Positions 1-8,108 of a stretch of DNA of 54,181 nt are shown here, in pieces (within the stretch, counting starts at the first letter, position 1; each line of letters starts with the position of its first letter). The stretch is taken from positions 1 to 54,181 of the forward strand of contig JAAFIN010000005.1 in the NCBI GenBank assembly GCA_013297825.1. Reading direction: 5' to 3'. The notes below the pieces were generated by a model. It ran no database searches, was not told the origin of the DNA, and saw only the letters and a program-made list of their open reading frames with translations. The position numbers and the translations under genes are program-made. This DNA comes from Cytophagales bacterium (GTDB lineage: Bacteria; Bacteroidota; Bacteroidia; Cytophagales; Microscillaceae).

Positions 1-54
1 TCAGGTATCAGTTAAATAGCTAAAATACAAATATTTTTTAAACTTAAAAAAATT
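1..54. repeat. Edge of a family D heptad spacer
   Basis: The window opens with TCAGGTATCAG, the purine-sense form of heptad family D, followed by an AT-rich leader up to the first gene. By the polarity seen elsewhere, this belongs to the edge of a gene lying just left of the window. Confidence 0.5.
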
Positions 55-444
55 ATGAAAAACCAAATAATATATTGGGTAATTCGCATTATTCCTGCAT
101 TTATTTTATTGCAAACCCTTTTTTTTAAATTTACAGGTGCAGAAGAATCTGTATATATTTTTACACAATTAGGTGCAGAACCCTTTGGAAGAATTGGGTC
201 AGGCGTGATAGAACTTATCGCAGGCATTGCCATTTTAATCCCTCGTTTTTCGGTTTGGGGTGCGATTTTATCTGCTGGAACAATGTCTGGGGCAATATTT
301 TCACATTTATTGATATTGGGCATTGATATTAAAGATGATGGCGGACAACTTTTTTTGTATGCAGTTGTTACGCTTATTTGTTCGCTTTTGATAATGTTTA
401 TTGAAAGGGATAAAATTTTAAATGTAATTTTTAAAATAAAATAA
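55..444 (+). CDS. DoxX-like small integral membrane protein
   Basis: A 129-residue protein with about four hydrophobic segments (near residues 7-25, 45-65, 68-90 and 100-118), the size and spacing of the DoxX/DoxX-like family. An early phenylalanine-rich segment (FFKFTGAEE) and a glycine-rich second helix (SGVIELIAGIAIL) fit that family. DoxX-like proteins sit in the inner membrane, and some are linked to redox or quinone-dependent oxidant resistance, but no catalytic residue identifies a reaction here. The ATG follows an A-rich leader without a Shine-Dalgarno sequence, as is normal in Bacteroidota. A perfect palindrome follows the stop and may terminate transcription. The family call is fairly secure; the function is not known. 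Confidence 0.75.
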   Translation: MKNQIIYWVIRIIPAFILLQTLFFKFTGAEESVYIFTQLGAEPFGRIGSGVIELIAGIAILIPRFSVWGAILSAGTMSGAIFSHLLILGIDIKDDGGQLFLYAVVTLICSLLIMFIERDKILNVIFKIK

Positions 445-458
445 AAACCTTTCGCTAA

Positions 459-491
459 AACTTTTGGAGGGTTTTAAACCCTCCAAAAGTT
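459..491. terminator. GGAGGG-family palindrome, probable terminator
   Basis: A near-perfect inverted repeat: AACTTTTGGAGGGTTT is followed at once by its complement. It lies 15 bases after the DoxX-like stop codon. The same palindrome recurs at 4351-4384, 41807-41839 and 44404-44435, with a half copy near 54054, so it is a dispersed repeat and not only a local terminator. Confidence 0.7.
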
Positions 492-526
492 AAAATCACA
501 GAAAAACCATTTTAAAAAAAACCTTT

Positions 527-1444
527 ATGAAACTTCAAAACCTTTGTTTTTTATTACTTCTTAGCATTTCTTTGCTACACAATGCGTGTTCTCCTAAAAA
601 AAGTGATGATGTTGCACCTATTGAAATCCCTGAACGATTGGAAATTACACCCAATACAAAATCTATTTTGGTGGGTGAAAATGTAAATTTTGTGCTTAGT
701 TTTTTTGATAAAATGGGCAACAAAACCCAAACACCTTCCACAGGAATTGTGTGGAGTAGCACCAATAATAATGTGGCTTCTGTATCTCAAAATGGCACCG
801 CAACAGGTATTTCAAATGGACAAGTAACCATAAAAGCTACTTACAACAACATACAAACAACCGCTTTGCTCACAGTGGTAACTGACAACAATCAAGTGGC
901 TACCGTAACCTTAGAGGCAAGCTATGAAGTAAATCTTAATGGAAATGTTGCTTTGCAAGCAGTTGTAAAAAATAATCTTGGGCAAGTGCTTAATGGAAAA
1001 ATGGTTACCTGGCAAAGCAATAATGCTAATTTGGTAAGTGTAAATGCTTCTGGAATGGCGAATGGACTAATGTATGGCACTGCTAATGTAACCGCAATCG
1101 TAGAAGGCATACAAAGTAATGCAACAATGGTACAAGTGATAAGAACAGGAAGTTTTAGCAATAGTAGTGTAGGAATTGCCAAATTAAAAATAGAAAATGG
1201 CATCTTAAAATTATCTACAAGTAGCAATTTTGTTGTATCAGGTAATGCTCCTGACCTTAGAATTTATCTTGCTCCTAATACCAATAATATAAGCGGTGCA
1301 TTGGAAATCGCAACACTTACCCAACGCAATGGAATGCAAACTTGGAATATTCCTAATAATGTAAGCATTGCACAATACAGATATGTATTAATTTGGTGTA
1401 AACAATTTGGCGGTGTGTATGGTTTGGCTGATTTGGGTTTGTAA
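527..1444 (+). CDS. Lipoprotein with Big_2-like Ig domains and a C-terminal DM13 domain
   Basis: A 305-residue exported protein. The N-terminal signal ends in LLHNAC, a relaxed Bacteroidota lipobox, so the mature protein probably begins at Cys21 as a lipoprotein. Residues about 38-200 hold two Big_2-type (bacterial Ig-like) repeats, recognisable from VSWSSxNxxVASVxxxGxATGxxxGxxxI-type strings. The last 95 residues match a DM13 domain: the pattern PDLRIYLAPN and the ending YVLIWCKQFGGVYGLADL are characteristic, including the conserved Trp-Cys. DM13 is proposed to act in extracellular redox or hydroxylation chemistry, so a cell-surface redox role is an inference. It is followed by a beta-barrel and a YceI gene in the same direction, which may be a functional group. 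Confidence 0.8.
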   Translation: MKLQNLCFLLLLSISLLHNACSPKKSDDVAPIEIPERLEITPNTKSILVGENVNFVLSFFDKMGNKTQTPSTGIVWSSTNNNVASVSQNGTATGISNGQVTIKATYNNIQTTALLTVVTDNNQVATVTLEASYEVNLNGNVALQAVVKNNLGQVLNGKMVTWQSNNANLVSVNASGMANGLMYGTANVTAIVEGIQSNATMVQVIRTGSFSNSSVGIAKLKIENGILKLSTSSNFVVSGNAPDLRIYLAPNTNNISGALEIATLTQRNGMQTWNIPNNVSIAQYRYVLIWCKQFGGVYGLADLGL

Positions 1445-1490
1445 TTTTTAAATAATTATTAAAACTAAAAAAACTGACTATTAGATTATC

Positions 1491-1524
1491 AAACCTATAA
1501 AGTTTGTAAAAAACTTTATAGGTT
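1491..1524. terminator. CCTATAAAG-family stem-loop
   Basis: AAACCTATAAAGTTT and its reverse complement are separated by a 4-base loop, 46 bases after the DM13 gene. It probably acts as a terminator. It is a relative of the perfect palindrome at 8144-8177, which has the same CCTATAAGG-type stem. Confidence 0.65.
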
Positions 1525-1564
1525 TATTCAACTTAAAAAAAATTAAAAACTTATCAAAAATAAA

Positions 1565-2293
1565 ATGAACAACATTCAAAAAACCTTTTTTTTATTTCTA
1601 ATTTTCATCTTTTTGTTTTCTTGTAATAATATTTTTGCACAAGAAACCGAAAATCCATTACCTCCTACACGCACATTGGGCTTAGGCGTGAATTTTGGCG
1701 AAAGTTTTATGCTTGCCATTGATGCCTCCAAAGTGTATGGTGTTACCAAAAACAAAAAATTTCGCATTGGTTATGGCATACGATACTCTGGTTTATTTGC
1801 CAAAAACCAAGAATTTGTAACTGCACCTGCCAATATTACATCAGGAAAAACAGGTTTTGGGGTTTTATTTGCAGAAAATAAACCAGAAAATTTTGATACT
1901 TTGCGTTTTGCTGACACACAATTAAATGCTTTGAATGTTGCAATTTATTTGCAATATGCCTTTAATAAAAAATTTGATGTAGGTTTTAACATTGATGCGA
2001 TTGGTTTTAGTTTTGGCGAAAAACAAACAGGAATTTTTCAAGCTAATGGTTTAAAAACCACTCAAAATGCAAGCCCAACTGCATTTAACTTGCTTTTGGT
2101 AAGTGATAATGATTTGGGAAGTCTTAACTCTGAAATTTACGCAAGATATTGGCTTAATGAAAAATGGGCAATAAAAGCAGGTTTAAGTTTTGTTTTTACA
2201 GAATATAAAACCGACCAAAAACTTACTTTTGATAATAACCGTTTTAGAAATAAAGCCCTTTTATTTGAAATTGGGGGACATTTTAAATTCTAA
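1565..2293 (+). CDS. Outer-membrane beta-barrel protein, unknown role
   Basis: 242 residues. A signal peptide (about residues 1-25, ending IFAQ) is followed by alternating strand-like segments with aromatic girdles and a C-terminal phenylalanine (ending GGHFKF), the usual beta-barrel signature for BAM-dependent insertion. An SCNN string inside the signal could also be a lipobox, but AQ cleavage is more typical of secreted Bacteroidota proteins. No Pfam family is recognised by eye. It lies between the DM13 lipoprotein and the YceI gene on the same strand, so a shared envelope function is possible. Confidence 0.65.
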   Translation: MNNIQKTFFLFLIFIFLFSCNNIFAQETENPLPPTRTLGLGVNFGESFMLAIDASKVYGVTKNKKFRIGYGIRYSGLFAKNQEFVTAPANITSGKTGFGVLFAENKPENFDTLRFADTQLNALNVAIYLQYAFNKKFDVGFNIDAIGFSFGEKQTGIFQANGLKTTQNASPTAFNLLLVSDNDLGSLNSEIYARYWLNEKWAIKAGLSFVFTEYKTDQKLTFDNNRFRNKALLFEIGGHFKF

Positions 2294-2373
2294 TGGTGAA
2301 TGGTAAATTGTAAATGAAACAGCCAAATATATTTATTAAATTTTGAATCTTAAACCTTAAACCTTAAACTTTT
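2293..2373. repeat. Heptad mosaic: family B (purine sense), junction, family C (pyrimidine sense)
   Basis: Directly at the barrel gene's stop, ATGGTGA/ATGGTAA heptads run into the junction AATGAAACAGCC (2313-2324). After a short AT-rich core come CCTTAAA heptads (about 2350-2372), which end at the YceI start codon. This is the standard spacer order: purine-sense array, junction, core, pyrimidine-sense array. Confidence 0.8.
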
Positions 2374-2377
2374 TTTT

Positions 2378-2932
2378 ATGAAAAAACATCTTTTATTTTT
2401 CGTATTTATATACCTCTTTCTCCCTTTTTTGGGGTTAGGGGGCTTTTTATTTGCCCAAAAAAAATTAACTGTAACAGAATCAAAAATTGGTTTTGTGATA
2501 AAAAATGCAGGTTTTAATGTAAATGGCACTTTTTCAGGCTTTGAGGCGAATATTGAAGTGGATAAACAAGGCAATCCTTCGCTGATAGAGGCTTCTGTCC
2601 AAACCAATACCGTTAATACCAACAATAATGCAAGAGATAGGCATTTGAAAAAAGATGATTATTTTGATGCAGAAAAATACCCAAAAATTGAAATGAAAGC
2701 CAAAAAATTCAATTATATAGGCAAAAATCCAAAAACAGGCGAATATGATTATAAAGGCACTTTTGACCTTACCATAAAAGGCATTACCAAAACTTTTGAA
2801 ATTCCTTTTACTTTTTCAGGAACAGTTTTTAAAAGTGAATTTGTGATAAATAGACGTGATTTTGGAGTGGGTAGTGGAAGTTTGATTTTGGCTAATAATG
2901 TGAAAATGATTTTAATGATAAATGTTAAATAA
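2378..2932 (+). CDS. YceI family periplasmic lipid-binding protein
   Basis: 184 residues with a signal peptide ending FAQ near residue 26. The mature part follows the YceI lipocalin-like barrel: an opening ESKIGFVIKN strand, then ARDRHLKKDDYFDAEKYP, and a late IKGITKTFEIPFTF strand. YceI proteins bind polyisoprenoids in the periplasm. The family call is strong and the ligand is inferred. An oddity is that bases 2420-2445, inside the signal-peptide hydrophobic core, are a degenerate copy of the C-rich intergenic repeat also found at 33312-33336 and 9701-9724. Part of the signal peptide (around LPFLGLGGFL) is therefore repeat-derived. Confidence 0.9.
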   Translation: MKKHLLFFVFIYLFLPFLGLGGFLFAQKKLTVTESKIGFVIKNAGFNVNGTFSGFEANIEVDKQGNPSLIEASVQTNTVNTNNNARDRHLKKDDYFDAEKYPKIEMKAKKFNYIGKNPKTGEYDYKGTFDLTIKGITKTFEIPFTFSGTVFKSEFVINRRDFGVGSGSLILANNVKMILMINVK

Positions 2933-2935
2933 TTA

Positions 2936-3090
2936 AGAATTGGGAATTAGGAATTAGGAATGAAACAGCCAAATACAAAAACAGACAGATTCTTTCAGAA
3001 TGACACATTTATTTATTAAACCTTGAACTTTAAACCTTGAACTTTAAACCTTGAATTTTAAACCTTTAACTTTTTAAACCTTAAACTTTT
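2936..3090. repeat. Heptad mosaic: family A (purine sense), junction, core, family C (pyrimidine sense)
   Basis: GAATTAGGAATTAGG heptads begin 4 bases after the YceI stop and meet the junction AATGAAACAGCC (2959-2970). The core contains GATTCTTTCAGAATGACA (about 2988-3005), whose reverse complement recurs near 16245. A pyrimidine-sense family C array (about 3018-3090) then leads into the next start codon at 3105. Confidence 0.8.
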
Positions 3091-3104
3091 TAAACCTTTT
3101 TTTA

Positions 3105-3674
3105 ATGAAAACTTTATCCCAAAAAACCGAAACTTTATTAAATGAATTGCATCAATTAGTAGAAAAACTTTCTGATGAATATTTTGTAAAACAAATTCCT
3201 GAATTGCATTATGCAAGTATAGGACAACATTTGAGGCATATTCTGGAGTTTTTTCAGTGCTTAATTCAAAGCCAAGAAACCCAAAAATTGGATTATGATG
3301 CCCGCAAACGTAACCTTTTGATAGAAAATAATCGTTTGGTATGTTTGGAAGTTATCCAAGAAATTTTGGAAAATATTGCATTTGAAAATATACATCTCAC
3401 ATTGTTGCAAAGCTATAATGTGGGTGAAATAAGCGAAAAAACTGAAATTCCAAGCAATTATTTTAGAGAATGGGCATACAATTTGGAACATACTATCCAT
3501 CACCAAGCCCTTATCAAAGTAGGTATTGCATTACTCGCACCAAATATAGAAATTGCAGAAAATTTTGGGGTGGCTGATGCAACTATCAATTTTAAAAATC
3601 AACAAAAAAAACAAATACAACCTAAAAACGAAACCAAAAACGAAAATGTGTACGCTCACATATCTGCCCAATAA
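3105..3674 (+). CDS. DinB-like four-helix-bundle protein
   Basis: 189 residues, mostly helical. Histidines at positions 42 and 45 (SIGQHLRHILEFF) and a later histidine cluster in NLEHTIHHQALI are placed as in the DinB/YfiT metal-binding superfamily, where three histidines hold a divalent metal. The last 30 or so residues are Lys/Asn/Gln-rich and look disordered. This gene overlaps the following NRDE gene by 29 bases in another frame, so the two are probably translationally coupled. Substrate and reaction are unknown; bacillithiol or mycothiol transferases belong to this superfamily, but nothing here shows that activity. Confidence 0.7.
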   Translation: MKTLSQKTETLLNELHQLVEKLSDEYFVKQIPELHYASIGQHLRHILEFFQCLIQSQETQKLDYDARKRNLLIENNRLVCLEVIQEILENIAFENIHLTLLQSYNVGEISEKTEIPSNYFREWAYNLEHTIHHQALIKVGIALLAPNIEIAENFGVADATINFKNQQKKQIQPKNETKNENVYAHISAQ

Positions 3675-4368
3675 CGAAGGAAAAAACTATATTTTTACCT
3701 CCAATCGTGATGAATTTATTGGTCGCCTTGATGCTTTTGCTCCTCAAATGTATGAAATTTCAGGAAAAAAGATTTTTTGCCCTGTAGATGCACAGGCACA
3801 AGGCACGTGGATAGGGGTCAATGAAAACCAAACTTTTGTTTGTTTGTTGAATGGAGCTTTTGAGGCACATATTCGCCAGCAAAATTATCGCAAAAGTAGA
3901 GGTGCGATTGTCAAAGAAATTTTGTTGTATGAAGGTGATATTTGGGAATATTTAGAAAATTATGATTTTTTGGATATAGAACCTTTTACGTTGGTGGTGA
4001 GAGAAATTAACAACTTTTTTGAAATGCGTTGGGACGGAAAAGACAAGTTTTTTGAAATGTTAAATCCACTTTTGCCTCATATTTGGTCATCTGCTACGCT
4101 TTATCACCAACAAAAACGAGATATTAGACAATTTTGGTTTTATGAATGGTTGTTAAAACAAGAAAATAATTATACCAAAGAAAATATTTTAAAATTGCAA
4201 TTTGATAATGAAAAAGGCGAAATTGATACAAATTTTAATGTAAATATTTTGAAATATCAAGTAAAAACCGTAAGTATTACAAGTATTGAAAAAATAAATG
4301 AAACCTTTGAAATTGATTATTTTGATTTGAAAAATAAAACATCTGAAACTAACTCTTGGAGGGTTTAA
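3646..4368 (+). CDS. NRDE family (TANGO2-like) protein
   Basis: 240 residues from the ATG at 3646, which gives the canonical N-terminus MCTLTYLP with Cys2 exposed after Met removal, as in the Ntn-hydrolase-like NRDE family. A longer reading from 3553 only adds residues overlapping the DinB-like gene. The hallmark TSNRDE motif is present at about residues 18-23, followed by DAQAQGTWIGVN. The biochemical function of TANGO2/NRDE proteins is not settled; heme and lipid roles have been proposed. An oddity is that the last codons (SWRV and the stop) lie inside a GGAGGG-family palindrome (4351-4384), so the C-terminus may have been rewritten by repeat insertion. Confidence 0.85.
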   Translation: MCTLTYLPNNEGKNYIFTSNRDEFIGRLDAFAPQMYEISGKKIFCPVDAQAQGTWIGVNENQTFVCLLNGAFEAHIRQQNYRKSRGAIVKEILLYEGDIWEYLENYDFLDIEPFTLVVREINNFFEMRWDGKDKFFEMLNPLLPHIWSSATLYHQQKRDIRQFWFYEWLLKQENNYTKENILKLQFDNEKGEIDTNFNVNILKYQVKTVSITSIEKINETFEIDYFDLKNKTSETNSWRV

Positions 4369-4384
4369 AAACCTCCAAGAGTTT
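4351..4384. repeat. GGAGGG-family palindrome overlapping the NRDE stop
   Basis: AACTCTTGGAGG and its reverse complement flank a 10-base loop. The left arm encodes the last residues and stop of the NRDE gene, and the right arm lies in the 5' leader of the next gene. It can act as terminator or attenuator. Confidence 0.7.
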
Positions 4385-4400
4385 TGTAATATATAAACTT

Positions 4401-6575
4401 ATGCAAAATATTATTTGGATTTTATTGGTTTTTGTGGGAATAACTTTTTCAGGTTGCAATTCTGAATTTTCACGTGCCAATAAAGGTGTTGCAATGATAA
4501 ATGTAGAACATATCAAAAATGGCACAAAGGTAGAATTAAGTGGTGAATGGGAATTTTATTGGAAAAAATTATTAACCCCTGTGGATTTTTTGGACAAAAA
4601 AAAACGTGATGATGTTCAATGCACCAGAAGTGCAAGGTCTTGGACAGTGTTACAAAATCCCCAAAAACAACATTATCCAGCGTATGGATATGCCACTTAT
4701 CGCCTCAAAATGCAATTAAGTGATACAATTTCTACATTAGGATTTGCTATTCCCAAAATATGGTCAGCAAATAAAATTTGGATAAATGGAAAATTGGTAT
4801 CACAAAGAGGGAAAATTGCAGAAAAATTGGAAGATTATGAAAATGAAATGTTGGAAAACCTCATAAAATTTGACCTTGAAAAAAACTCCAAAAGCATTGA
4901 AATCATTGTCCAAGTCGCCAATTATGATATTTTTATTGCAGGACTTATTCAAAATTTTTTTGTAGGAGATTATAAAAATCTTTCCAAAAACAAAAGCCTT
5001 TCCAACGTGATTGATATTGCGTGGTTAGGATTTTTGTATTTTATGGTAATTTATCATATTATTTTGTGGATTTTTCATAAAGACAAAAGTACGTTGCTTT
5101 TTGGTGCAATTTGCCTCATTATTGCTACGAGAATTTTGGTTTTTGGCGAACATTATTTGTACCAATACCTCAAAGAAAGCAATAATTTGGGTTATGATGT
5201 ACAAAGCAAAATGTATTTTATTACAAGTTTTTTGTTGGTGCCTGTTGCATTGATGTATGTAGAAACGCTTTATAGCAAATATGCTAATAAAAGAATAATC
5301 AATGGCATTTTTGTAATTTTGGCAGGATATTGTATTTTTATTTTTGTTACACCGCCTCGTATTTTTACCCAAACCATCAATATTTTTGAAATAATTTCTT
5401 TAATTGCCCAATTATATTTGGTTTATATATTGATTTTAGCTAATTTTTTTAAAATAAAAGAAAAAGATGATAATAAAATAAAAGACAAAAATATCTTTTC
5501 TGATGCACTAATGCAGTTATTAGCGATTATTTTTATGGTAATTGCGAGTATCAATGACGCTCTGCACGCAGAAGAAATCAATCTTTTGGGTTTTGTGGAA
5601 CTTGTACCTACTGCTTTTGCGATTTTGATTGCTTTGCAAATCATCATTATTGCACGCAGATTTTCGCAAGCATTTACAGAAGTGGAAGAACTTTCTATAA
5701 ATTTGGAAAAAAGAGTTGAGGCACGCACACACGAATTGCAAGAGGCTAATGAACAAATAAAAATCCAAAAAATAGCAGTAGAAGAACGTAATAAACACAT
5801 CACAGACAGTATTTTGTACGCTGAACGCATACAAAAAGCGATTTTGCCACTGCACGAACATATTGCAGAATATTTCAAAGATTTTTTTATTTTGTTTGAG
5901 CCTCGTGATATTGTGTCAGGTGATTTTTATTATTTTGAAGAAATTAACCAAAAAATCATTATTGCTTCTGTGGATTGCACAGGACACGGTATTCCTGGTG
6001 CTTTGATGAGTATGCTTGGAAAAGATATTTTGGATAATATTGTTTTGGAAAAACAAATTACTGAAAGTGATAAAATCCTCAATGAACTGCATAAAGGTAT
6101 TCGCAACACTTTAAAACAGCACGAAGGAACGAATAAAGATGGTATGGATATTACATTGCTTGTGATTGACAAAGAAAATAAATTTATATCATTTTCAGGT
6201 GCAAAAAACCCTTTGATTTATGTCCAAAATGGCGAACTTACAGAAATAAAAGCCAATAGATTTTCAATAGGAGGGGAACAACAAGAAAAAGAACGCATTT
6301 TTGACAAACATATTATTCCTTTTTCTGCATTACAGAAAGATAATATGTTTTATATGTTTTCTGATGGTTATCAAGACCAATTTGGCGGAAACCAAAACAA
6401 AAAATTTATGATAAGCAATATGAAAAAACTTTTTTTGGAAATTTATACAAAAAATCCACAAGAACAACATGAAATTCTGCACAATAATATCAAAAAATGG
6501 ATGAAAGAAGGCAATGAAAAACAAATAGACGATATTTTGATAATGGGTGTGAAAATAATGATGAATGTTCAATGA
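4401..6575 (+). CDS. 7TMR-DISM receptor with C-terminal SpoIIE-type PP2C phosphatase
   Basis: 724 residues from the ATG at 4401; the 15 residues in front of it are palindrome-derived and lack a signal. The N-terminus is a lipoprotein-like signal (FSGC). Next come a 7TMR-DISMED2-type extracellular sensor (about residues 40-190), seven membrane helices (about 200-410), a coiled coil (about 420-475) and a SpoIIE/PP2C domain. Metal-binding aspartates are visible at D508 (SGDFYYF), D525 (VDCTGHG) and D655 (SDGYQDQ), so the phosphatase should be active. Such proteins dephosphorylate Ser/Thr anti-sigma-factor antagonists, often STAS proteins; a STAS-like gene lies at 37740-38147 but is not linked. 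The stop codon falls within a family B heptad array. Confidence 0.9.
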   Translation: MQNIIWILLVFVGITFSGCNSEFSRANKGVAMINVEHIKNGTKVELSGEWEFYWKKLLTPVDFLDKKKRDDVQCTRSARSWTVLQNPQKQHYPAYGYATYRLKMQLSDTISTLGFAIPKIWSANKIWINGKLVSQRGKIAEKLEDYENEMLENLIKFDLEKNSKSIEIIVQVANYDIFIAGLIQNFFVGDYKNLSKNKSLSNVIDIAWLGFLYFMVIYHIILWIFHKDKSTLLFGAICLIIATRILVFGEHYLYQYLKESNNLGYDVQSKMYFITSFLLVPVALMYVETLYSKYANKRIINGIFVILAGYCIFIFVTPPRIFTQTINIFEIISLIAQLYLVYILILANFFKIKEKDDNKIKDKNIFSDALMQLLAIIFMVIASINDALHAEEINLLGFVELVPTAFAILIALQIIIIARRFSQAFTEVEELSINLEKRVEARTHELQEANEQIKIQKIAVEERNKHITDSILYAERIQKAILPLHEHIAEYFKDFFILFEPRDIVSGDFYYFEEINQKIIIASVDCTGHGIPGALMSMLGKDILDNIVLEKQITESDKILNELHKGIRNTLKQHEGTNKDGMDITLLVIDKENKFISFSGAKNPLIYVQNGELTEIKANRFSIGGEQQEKERIFDKHIIPFSALQKDNMFYMFSDGYQDQFGGNQNKKFMISNMKKLFLEIYTKNPQEQHEILHNNIKKWMKEGNEKQIDDILIMGVKIMMNVQ

Positions 6576-6674
6576 TAAATGATGAATGAAACAGCCAAAA
6601 AAAGCTGAAAATCTTAGATTTTCAGCTTTTTTTGCTGTTCCATTCCTAATTCCTAATTCCTAATTCTTAATTCT
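6575..6674. terminator. Bidirectional terminator inside a heptad inverted repeat
   Basis: Convergent spacer. Family B purine-sense heptads and AATGAAACAGCC (6586-6597) are followed by the stem AAAGCTGAAAATC (6601-6613), loop TTA and complement (6617-6629) with T tracts on both strands. Then come GCTGTTCCATT (6634-6644) and pyrimidine-sense family A heptads to 6674. The AACAGC..GCTGTT words extend the terminator stem, so the repeat itself forms the outer helix. Confidence 0.85.
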
Positions 6675-8108
6675 CTAATATTCCACCAATGTTTTCGTAG
6701 CTTGTGTGCCTTGAATAACAGGCATTTGGTCAATATTATGCAATTTACGAGCAAAATAAGGTACTGCTTCGGTAGGATTAGCCAAAAAATTATGTAATTC
6801 TAAGGCAGTTAATTTATTATCGCCATTTTTATCAGCTATTTTGCTTTGAATACCTTTTAAGAAAAAATACGTAAATAATCCGTGTGCTTTTTCATTATAC
6901 CAACTTGAAACTTCTGCACCTTGCGAAGATGCCATTAACAAACCTTTTTGAATATTAAGAATACCTTTTGCTTTGATAACAATAGGCGAAATATTTTCAA
7001 ATAAATCTGTCCCTGAAAAACACGCATCAAGCACCACACTCACAGATTTAGCAGGAACAAGTGCAAGATTTCTGTAAAAAGTTTCGGTCAGATAACCGCC
7101 AATTTCCACATATTGAGGGTCGCAATCCACAGGCACAAAATACGCATTTTTGTCTTGCAAACCAGGCGCACCGTGTCCAGCATAAAAAATAAATACATCA
7201 CTTTTCTTAGGTTTTACTGCATTAAAAAGTTTGCCTCTTGATTGTTCTTTTGTGCCAAACATCAATTCCAAATCACTTTTGCGTGCATCTTCTATATAAA
7301 AAATATTACCTTCTTGAAAACCAAAAGTTTCTATCAAATATTTTTTCATTGCCAAAGCATCATTCAAAGCAAATTTTACAGGTTTTGTTTTTTCATAATT
7401 TGAATTGCCTATAATAACTGCTATTCCGTCAGGGTTTTTATTGCGACCTTGTGGAATATTGACATCTACATCAGAAATCAGATTTGCCACGATTTTACCG
7501 CCTTGTTTTGGATTTTCAATGATGGTTGTGGTGGTAGTAACAGGTTGTTGTCCTTTGATTTCGTTGGTAATTTGAGAACTAATTTTTTCCCACGCATTGC
7601 GTACCAAAGTACGCTTATCATCACCTGTATTGCGGTCTGATTGTGCAGACGCATAACTTATTACATCACTACTTTCAGCTTTATAAAGGCTTACATTCAA
7701 ATTCACATAAGAATTTCCTCTTGTATCTTCCAAACTACTTTCTACCACCAAATAATATTGTGCTTTACTTTCACGCAATACATTTCTAAGAATTTTATTT
7801 GGATTTTGGGTATCACAACCGCCTTTTGATTTCATATTTCGCATAATTGCGGTAAAACTCGCCCCATAAAAACCTTGTTTGCGAAGTCCTGCACTTATTT
7901 CGTCAATTGCTTCACGCTTGTAAGTAGGCATATCATCAAACGCCTCACAAAGGTCGTTAGCGTGATAAGGCAATACAATCACACTTGCACCGTTGGGTTG
8001 TCCAGAATTTTGTTGTGCAAAAGTTTTGGTAATATTTTCAAAATAAAATATGGAAGTACAAGCAATTAAAAAAATATATAATTGTTTTTTTAGGAATTTA
8101 TTTTTCAT
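6675..8108 (-). CDS. Caspase-family (peptidase C14) secreted protein
   Basis: 477 residues with a signal peptide ending TFAQQ near residue 33. The N-terminal half (about 40-190) resembles a periplasmic sensor or TolB-N-like domain. The C-terminal half is a caspase/metacaspase p20 fold: the GIAVIIGNSNY strand, catalytic His312 in YAGHG and catalytic Cys363 in DACFSG, all in correct order. Both dyad residues are intact, so a protease is expected. The signal peptide puts it in the periplasm or outside, unlike cytosolic defence caspases. No obvious partner is adjacent: it is divergent from the cytochrome lipoprotein and convergent with the DISM phosphatase. Confidence 0.9.
   Translation of the reverse strand: MKNKFLKKQLYIFLIACTSIFYFENITKTFAQQNSGQPNGASVIVLPYHANDLCEAFDDMPTYKREAIDEISAGLRKQGFYGASFTAIMRNMKSKGGCDTQNPNKILRNVLRESKAQYYLVVESSLEDTRGNSYVNLNVSLYKAESSDVISYASAQSDRNTGDDKRTLVRNAWEKISSQITNEIKGQQPVTTTTTIIENPKQGGKIVANLISDVDVNIPQGRNKNPDGIAVIIGNSNYEKTKPVKFALNDALAMKKYLIETFGFQEGNIFYIEDARKSDLELMFGTKEQSRGKLFNAVKPKKSDVFIFYAGHGAPGLQDKNAYFVPVDCDPQYVEIGGYLTETFYRNLALVPAKSVSVVLDACFSGTDLFENISPIVIKAKGILNIQKGLLMASSQGAEVSSWYNEKAHGLFTYFFLKGIQSKIADKNGDNKLTALELHNFLANPTEAVPYFARKLHNIDQMPVIQGTQATKTLVEY

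Noticed and set aside
3553-3645. Longer NRDE protein
   Set aside because: Known NRDE proteins begin MCxL with Cys2; the ATG at 3646 gives exactly that.
4356-4400. Upstream start for the DISM/SpoIIE gene
   Set aside because: The 15 extra residues are encoded by a palindrome and would mask the signal sequence starting at 4401.
5025-5878. Minus-strand ORFs opposite the DISM/SpoIIE gene
   Set aside because: They are mirror frames of a clear conserved coding region, with no recognised domain.
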